Part shown: one piece after another, positions 61,201 through 64,000 of the stretch
How the letters are laid out: each line of letters begins with the position of its first letter
Position numbering within the stretch: the stretch's first letter is position 1
NCBI GenBank assembly: GCA_028673005.1
Contig: CM054117.1
Location: 55,472,370 to 55,536,369 of the forward strand
Direction: 5' to 3'
Length of the DNA: 64,000 nt
Source: Tanypteryx hageni
Taxonomy: Eukaryota > Arthropoda > Insecta > Odonata > Petaluridae
The notes under the pieces: model-generated
The model's database searches: none
What the model saw: the letters and a program-made list of their open reading frames with translations, nothing else
What the model was told of the DNA's origin: nothing
Made by a program: the position numbers and the translations under genes

Positions 61201-63824
61201 TGGCAAAATTATGAGATTAATTATTCCCTGCATTGTCTTCTTGTCTTTTTTCATTTCCAGATGCTCAGCCACCAACTATTCACATGTGTGAAACACCACC
61301 ACCATTTGTTTTACCCTCAGAACCATCTGTTATAATAGCAGAAACAGGATCCCAAAAGCCTTTAGTGGCTCATGGATTAACTTGGAACCAACCTGTCTTT
61401 GAGGACAACTCTGGTCTTGATTTGAGGGTTGAAGTAAAAGCTTACATAAGCAGTTTGATTGAACCAACAGTTTGGGAGGGTCTAGAAGGAGGCCAGGGTG
61501 AAACATTTCCCATTGGTGACACAGTTATCCATTACACAGTCTTTGACCCTTTTGGAAACAATAATACCTGTGAAATCATTATATCTGTGAAAGGTATGTT
61601 TTAATTTTAAAATATTTTTCAAAATGTGGGTCGCAGTAGAAATTTCTAGAATGAAAAGTTATAAGATAAAATTAGCACCAATAATAAAGTTAATTTGGAT
61701 TTATCAGTTTGTTTATAATGAAAATCTGAAAATTGTGCTTTAGAATTGTTATTACTCAGCTGAATTTGGAAAGTATTGATCGCTTCACATTTACTTTTTT
61801 CTTCTCTCTCAAGATATAGCATTTTTATGCATCATGAATATTAAATTACTATTATCAGCCATAAATAATATGAAAACATAATTAATACAAAAAAAATATT
61901 TGTAGGAAATCAACTTTTGGAAAAGGCAAATAATACAGCAACAAATAAAAGCAGAATTTGAATAATCACATTAATGTTTAATGGAATATATACATTTTGC
62001 TACAATAAATGCGTAATCCATAACATCTTTCAGAGCACAGTAGGTTACAGATTTAGAATTTATGAAAAATTAGTACATTTTTTAAATTTATGCTTTTATT
62101 TTTTTGCCTTTTAATGCGTTCTAAAAGTGATTTTTTCATTTTTAGTAATAAAATGCTTTTTGTCTGATAAATATTTTTAAAAATATTTTTTCATTTCAAT
62201 TAATTCAATTTTATTGAAGAATTTTATCACACTGCATTTTTAACATTAAATCAAATTCAAGGGACTTCTTCTAACAGAAAATTCTCTATGCCAGTAGCAA
62301 CCTTCCTGATGACACAAAATAGATATCTATCACAAGGGAAGTCTTACGATCATTTTTAACTGGAATTCATGTAGAGGGTGCTGCAATCCTTAATTCTTTA
62401 ATCAACATACAAAAACAAAGTATTTCAAAATTATCTGCTTTGCTGCATATGACACAACCTTGTTTAATATTCTCTTCCTTCTTCATTGGAGAGACTTCTG
62501 TCGTACAATGCTTAATAATTTTATTGTTATTCTCTTTAATCCTGCTGTAAGACTTAATCATACAAATCAAAACTATCAATAAAAAAATATCTTTATGACC
62601 TTTTACTAATAAACTTTTAAATGGAATGAATTTGTTTAGTTTAACACTATTTCTGAAAAATATACCCATAAATGATAGCTAAAAAGGAAAAAACAAGGTG
62701 TATCAATTATCAAGGGATATCAATTAAAAAGAAATATATTTTTGTTTTCAGATCATGCTTGCCCCTTGTTACCTGATCCAATCAATGGAAATTCTAACTG
62801 CAGTAAAGGGCGTGAAATGGATTCTACAAGTCTCTTGTGCACCTTGACTTGCTCAGATGGTTATGCTTTTCCAGTAGCAACACCACAGGAGTACTTCTGT
62901 TCCTCTCCAATGGAAATGACAATTAGTGAAACAGTGGAAATTGGATTCAATAAGTGGGGACATCATGATTCACCCAAAACGGCAATGGCTGTCAGTGAGG
63001 TTGGGCACAGCGATTTTCTCAGCTGGGAACCTCAGGAAACTTTACCTTTTACTGACTGCATGGGTAAAAATAATACTTTGACAAATTATTAGAAACTTAG
63101 TACTATGTACATTGAAAATGTCAATAAGTAAAATGATAGTAACTAATGAAACTATGGTTAAATAAGAAAGAAACCAGATCTTATATTTTGAATGCTATGT
63201 TTTTCATGCCAAAGCATCTGTTTTAGAGATAAAACGATGGTTAAAGTTAATTTTACATTTTAAATCAATAAAATTGGTGAATGATTATTTAATTTTTTCT
63301 CTGATAATCATTTGTTATCTTATAATTGGGCAGGAAATTATGCATTTCTATATTCTAAAACTATTATTTTCAAGATGTAAAAAACAAATTTAGATGGAAT
63401 AAGATACCTGCCATGAGCAAGGCCAGCTCAAGAATTTTGGAACCCTAGGCAAGAGGTGTAAATGGCGATCTTAAAAAAAATCAGTAAAGCTCTTAGAAAA
63501 TATTAGATTTTGATTCTGATAGTAAAAATAAATTAAATTTACATTTTTTGTGCATTATCAAATAATAAAGAAAATAAAAAACAAATATTACAATGTAATA
63601 TGGTGCCATAGGCAATTGTCTAATTTACCTATATAGTAAGGCTGGCCCTGATCATTAGTCATAACCATCATAGCACATATAATCATTTAAAGTGATTTTT
63701 ATCGACTTTTCCAATCCATGTATGAAATCCAGTGGCTGCCATTCCAAATACTTTGCACCAGGATGGGTTAATCTTTATGGATGGAGATAACTCAATATGC
63801 AATGACTCAGCATTTTATCAGCAG
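44209..63824 (+). CDS. svep1: SVEP1-like protein (sushi, vWA, EGF, HYR), 5' part, 13 exons
   Basis: Large secreted matrix/adhesion protein. Exons: 44209-44555, 48064-48289, 50398-50746, 52395-52586, 55309-55479, 55832-56110, 57198-57425, 57727-58008, 60677-60778, 60876-61022, 61261-61593, 62752-63063 and 63733-63824. All introns are GT-AG; from the fourth exon nearly all junctions are phase 1, as in shuffled extracellular modules. The 1020 codons seen here start with a signal peptide ([20 protein letters not shown]; cleavage near TAWG) and then vWA, a Cys-rich EGF-like unit, GCC2/GCC3, CCP1-3, HYR1-2, CCP4 and the start of the segment after CCP4. This is the exact order at the N-terminus of vertebrate SVEP1, with long identical strings such as FVRKLLSDF and [15 protein letters not shown]. 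The last exon ends in phase 0 at 63824, so the gene continues beyond the window. Confidence 0.94.
44617..46469. repeat. Nested perfect inverted repeats with (TA)n spacers
   Basis: Outer arms 44617-44780 and 46305-46469 appear identical in inverse orientation (about 164 bp). Inner arms 45704-45881 and 45984-46161 also appear identical (178 bp). (TA)n runs lie at 44780-44855, 45664-45703, 45890-45927, 45959-45984 and 46198-46264. An RTE fragment sits between the outer-left and inner arms. The outer-left arm begins about 60 bp after the SVEP1-like exon-1 donor. Confidence 0.8.
44862..45655 (-). mobile_element. RTE-type LINE, 3' fragment
   Basis: The minus strand reads [56 protein letters not shown] and [12 protein letters not shown] down to the GATGATGAT tail joined to (TA)n. 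It is the same family as 22311-25092, keeps one long open frame and looks younger. Confidence 0.85.
46541..47366. mobile_element. hAT MITE (826 bp) with internal inverted repeat
   Basis: Ends CATTGGTTTCC and, reversed, CAGTGGTTTCC; flanks TTGTAAGC and CTGTAAGC (7 of 8). Inside, about 110-bp arms at 46660-46770 and 46990-47100 (taaaacaagcttctaaacc) are inverted. Non-coding. Confidence 0.7.
47782..47806. repeat. (ATA)n microsatellite
   Basis: Uninterrupted run of ATA units in SVEP1-like intron 1. Confidence 0.8.
48064..50746 (+). CDS. svep1: SVEP1-like exons 2-3: remainder of the vWA domain
   Basis: Exon 2 (48064-48289) gives FVRKLLSDF through [16 protein letters not shown]; exon 3 (50398-50746) gives [25 protein letters not shown] and [15 protein letters not shown]. 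The MIDAS Thr (GGGT) and the third MIDAS Asp (ITDG) are present, so metal binding is expected. Compared with vertebrate SVEP1 there is an insertion of about 33 charged, Gly/Lys/Glu-rich residues between RLKEMR and VEIF. Confidence 0.93.
48718..50047 (+). mobile_element. Tc1/mariner-superfamily element, nearly intact
   Basis: TIRs of roughly 80 bp beginning GGGTGTCCCTAA, with TA on the right side. The transposase frame 48890-49474 starts [19 protein letters not shown] with a paired-like HTH, then [18 protein letters not shown] (first Asp). After a frameshift near 49474 it continues to QQDSAPCH (second Asp) and [13 protein letters not shown] (third Asp), where TAG replaces the Trp of the usual NFFLW; open frame then resumes to 49926. 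Two lesions in total. Distinct from the 4076 mariner. Confidence 0.9.
51017..52064. repeat. Foldback element with ~370-bp inverted arms
   Basis: Arms 51017-51390 and 51697-52064 are inverse copies with modest divergence (ends TGGGA(C/T)CA, shared ATTCAAAAATGACTG, gcatcgaatcc/ggattcgatgc). The spacer has a TTGGG/GGTTG-rich stretch (about 51500-51555). No ORF. Confidence 0.8.
52395..52586 (+). CDS. svep1: SVEP1-like exon 4: Cys-rich EGF-like unit
   Basis: Reads [12 protein letters not shown], then paired cysteines ([22 protein letters not shown]) and [15 protein letters not shown], an EGF-like C-terminal signature CxCxxGYYG. It matches the SVEP1 segment between vWA and the ephrin-receptor-like repeat. 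Phase 1-1. Confidence 0.9.
52921..53840. mobile_element. Non-autonomous element rich in AAGCAAATGCTT motifs, copy 2
   Basis: 920 bp with TIRs GGGT(C/T)GAGTGAATAAAAA and 3-bp ATT flanks (52918-52920, 53841-53843). AAGCAAATGCTT, AAGCATTTGCTT and AAGCATATGCTT are packed into the first ~230 and last ~130 bp. Homologous to 18794-19638. No transposase. Confidence 0.75.
53900..54697. repeat. Dispersed repeat, copy interrupted by a LINE
   Basis: 53900-54015 and 54464-54697 together match 12880-13235; the match resumes right after the LINE tail (caacat(a)t(t/c)gttaaaaagc). Confidence 0.65.
54016..54463 (+). mobile_element. 5'-truncated Jockey-like LINE, 3' end only
   Basis: Encodes the C-terminal tail seen in many insect non-LTR ORF2 proteins: [43 protein letters not shown] and [12 protein letters not shown], then TAA, a short 3' UTR and tail AATAAAGTGACTTTGACTTT. 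The larger open frame from 53725 is accidental upstream of 54016. Confidence 0.8.
55309..55479 (+). CDS. svep1: SVEP1-like exon 5: GCC2/GCC3 (ephrin-receptor-like) repeat
   Basis: [10 protein letters not shown], then [23 protein letters not shown] and LKC: the GCC2/GCC3 pattern CPxGTY...C..CP...T...G.....C.C. Acceptor acttgcag|CC, donor ACAG|gtattt. Phase 1-1. Confidence 0.9.
55547..55706. repeat. 80-bp tandem duplication in SVEP1-like intron 5
   Basis: Two near-identical copies beginning acctatgaaatat at 55547 and 55627. Confidence 0.85.
55832..56110 (+). CDS. svep1: SVEP1-like exon 6: sushi/CCP domain 1 with a basic insert
   Basis: [13 protein letters not shown] opens the [22 protein letters not shown] and [10 protein letters not shown] close it, giving the four CCP cysteines. 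Between them is an extra hydrophilic stretch rich in Arg/Lys ([19 protein letters not shown]), absent from vertebrate CCP1. Phase 1-1. Confidence 0.9.
56111..57197. other. SVEP1-like intron 6, nothing recognised
   Basis: AT-rich; no ORF or shared repeat seen. Confidence 0.4.
57198..57425 (+). CDS. svep1: SVEP1-like exon 7: sushi/CCP domain 2
   Basis: [16 protein letters not shown], then [19 protein letters not shown] and [10 protein letters not shown]: a complete CCP in a single phase 1-1 exon. The segment PSLRQPKDG closely matches the second SVEP1 CCP. Confidence 0.92.
57727..58008 (+). CDS. svep1: SVEP1-like exon 8: sushi/CCP domain 3
   Basis: [19 protein letters not shown], then [29 protein letters not shown] and GRC. 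The loop after the third cysteine is longer than in a minimal CCP, as is also true of the third CCP in vertebrate SVEP1. Phase 1-1. Confidence 0.88.
58250..58620. repeat. Dispersed repeat (gtaccaagttttaag / caaaatc(a/g)gtcaattg), three copies
   Basis: The same text recurs diverged at 54697-54840 and 59790-60090, here with ctctatgtttcttgg and aacctgaagct. The copy at 59790 ends cacacacatagatacacag. Origin unknown. Confidence 0.5.
58765..59490 (-). repeat. Dispersed repeat family TTTACTTTCTCCATAC, copy C
   Basis: Reverse orientation copy from AAAAAATCTGATGTGGCC to GTATGGAGAAAGTAAA; a second partial copy follows directly at 59495-59790. Confidence 0.6.
60091..60676. other. SVEP1-like intron 8, 3' part
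   Basis: AT-rich with no recognised element, ending in the acceptor cctttttag of exon 9. Confidence 0.4.
60677..61022 (+). CDS. svep1: SVEP1-like exons 9-10: HYR domain 1
   Basis: Exon 9 (60677-60778) gives [16 protein letters not shown] and [11 protein letters not shown]; exon 10 (60876-61022) gives [29 protein letters not shown] and KCKFTITVI. This is the HYR (hyalin repeat) pattern, an Ig-like fold linked to adhesion. The 97-bp intron splits it after the WDQP motif. Confidence 0.9.
61261..61593 (+). CDS. svep1: SVEP1-like exon 11: HYR domain 2
   Basis: [51 protein letters not shown] and CEIIISVK give a complete second HYR repeat in one phase 1-1 exon. Order and sequence match SVEP1 HYR2 (FPxGxTxxxYTAxDPSGNN). 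Confidence 0.92.
61594..62751. other. SVEP1-like intron 11, nothing recognised
   Basis: No repeat, ORF or structure that I could support. Confidence 0.4.
62752..63063 (+). CDS. svep1: SVEP1-like exon 12: sushi/CCP domain 4
   Basis: [34 protein letters not shown] and a terminal Cys (FTDCMG) form a CCP. An extended Ser/Glu/Trp-containing loop lies between the third and fourth cysteines. Donor ATGG|gtaaaa. Phase 1-1. Confidence 0.88.
63419..63651. repeat. Possible short TIR element in the last intron
   Basis: CAAGGCCAGCTCAAG at the left and, reversed, CAGGGCCAGCCTTA at the right suggest a hAT-like MITE, but the flanking 8-mers do not match well. Confidence 0.35.
63733..63824 (+). CDS. svep1: SVEP1-like exon 13: segment following CCP4
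   Basis: Reads [16 protein letters not shown] and CNDSAFYQQ in the only frame that fits the phase-1 exon before it; donor CAG|gttagg (phase 0). It aligns with the region after CCP4 of SVEP1 (aromatic-rich, one Cys followed by Asp). Short and less conserved, so less certain than the other exons. Confidence 0.75.
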
Positions 63825-63978
63825 GTTAGGATAACATTTTTTTATGAAACTAAAAGCAAAATTATTAGCTACAATATGACAAATGTGTAATCCTTGTAAA
63901 TTCCATGGCCATGTTGTCTTTATTCATTGACATTTCTTCTCTGATATTGAATATATCATGGAAGTAATAATTTTACAA

Positions 63979-64000
63979 TGTCAAAGTCAAAGTCACTTTA
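63979..64000 (-). mobile_element. 3' tail of the Jockey-like LINE family, minus strand
   Basis: The window's last 21-22 bases are the complement of the LINE tail at 54442-54462 (TAAAGTGACTTTGACTTTGA). A copy in the opposite direction probably continues past the edge. Confidence 0.55.

Overview
The window is AT-rich (about two-thirds A+T by eye) eukaryotic DNA with long GT-AG introns and many transposons. Its protein families and repeats point to an arthropod, probably an insect; nothing I can read fixes the order or species. I see three host genes, all on the + strand, covering only a few kb of coding sequence: the C-terminal part of an insulin-degrading enzyme (IDE; ten exons between 2418 and 30153), a complete two-exon gene for a predicted secreted coiled-coil protein with a C-terminal MATH/TRAF-like domain (40322-42190), and the 5' part of a SVEP1 orthologue (thirteen exons from 44209 to 63824, running off the right edge). 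Exon phases agree at every junction of all three models.

Layout. 1-2417 is IDE intron. The 9-kb intron 2563-11533 holds an old array of ~145-bp repeats, hit in turn by a pogo-type element (3106-5786, itself hit by a mariner at 4076-5339) and by a solo LTR (5832-6036), followed by a full-length dead hAT (7969-11068). 11534-15896 is exon-dense IDE, and one exon there carries an in-frame TGA at 13658-13660. 16274-19638 holds a Tigger/pogo element and a non-autonomous element packed with AAGCAAATGCTT motifs. 19985-29427 is one intron with a three-level nest: an RTE LINE inside a hAT inside a CR1/Jockey-like LINE. IDE ends at 30153 with the peroxisomal signal SKL. 30154-40300 is the IDE 3' UTR and an intergenic desert with a ZMYM1-type hAT relic and a tRNA-derived SINE cluster.

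The SVEP1-like gene encodes signal peptide, vWA, EGF-like, GCC2/GCC3, three sushi (CCP), two HYR and a fourth CCP domain, the same order as the N-terminal part of vertebrate SVEP1. Its introns contain nested perfect inverted repeats (44617-46469), a hAT MITE, a nearly intact Tc1/mariner element (48718-50047), a 1-kb foldback element (51017-52064) and a second AAGCAAATGCTT element.

The genes are separate units, not an operon or pathway. IDE is a cytosolic/peroxisomal peptidase, and the other two products are predicted extracellular proteins. I do not see a self-contained new genetic system. The points most worth a second look are the in-frame stop in otherwise conserved IDE, the secreted MATH protein, an unassigned exon-like ORF inside the IDE intron, the tRNA-like palindrome, and the AAGCAAATGCTT-rich elements.
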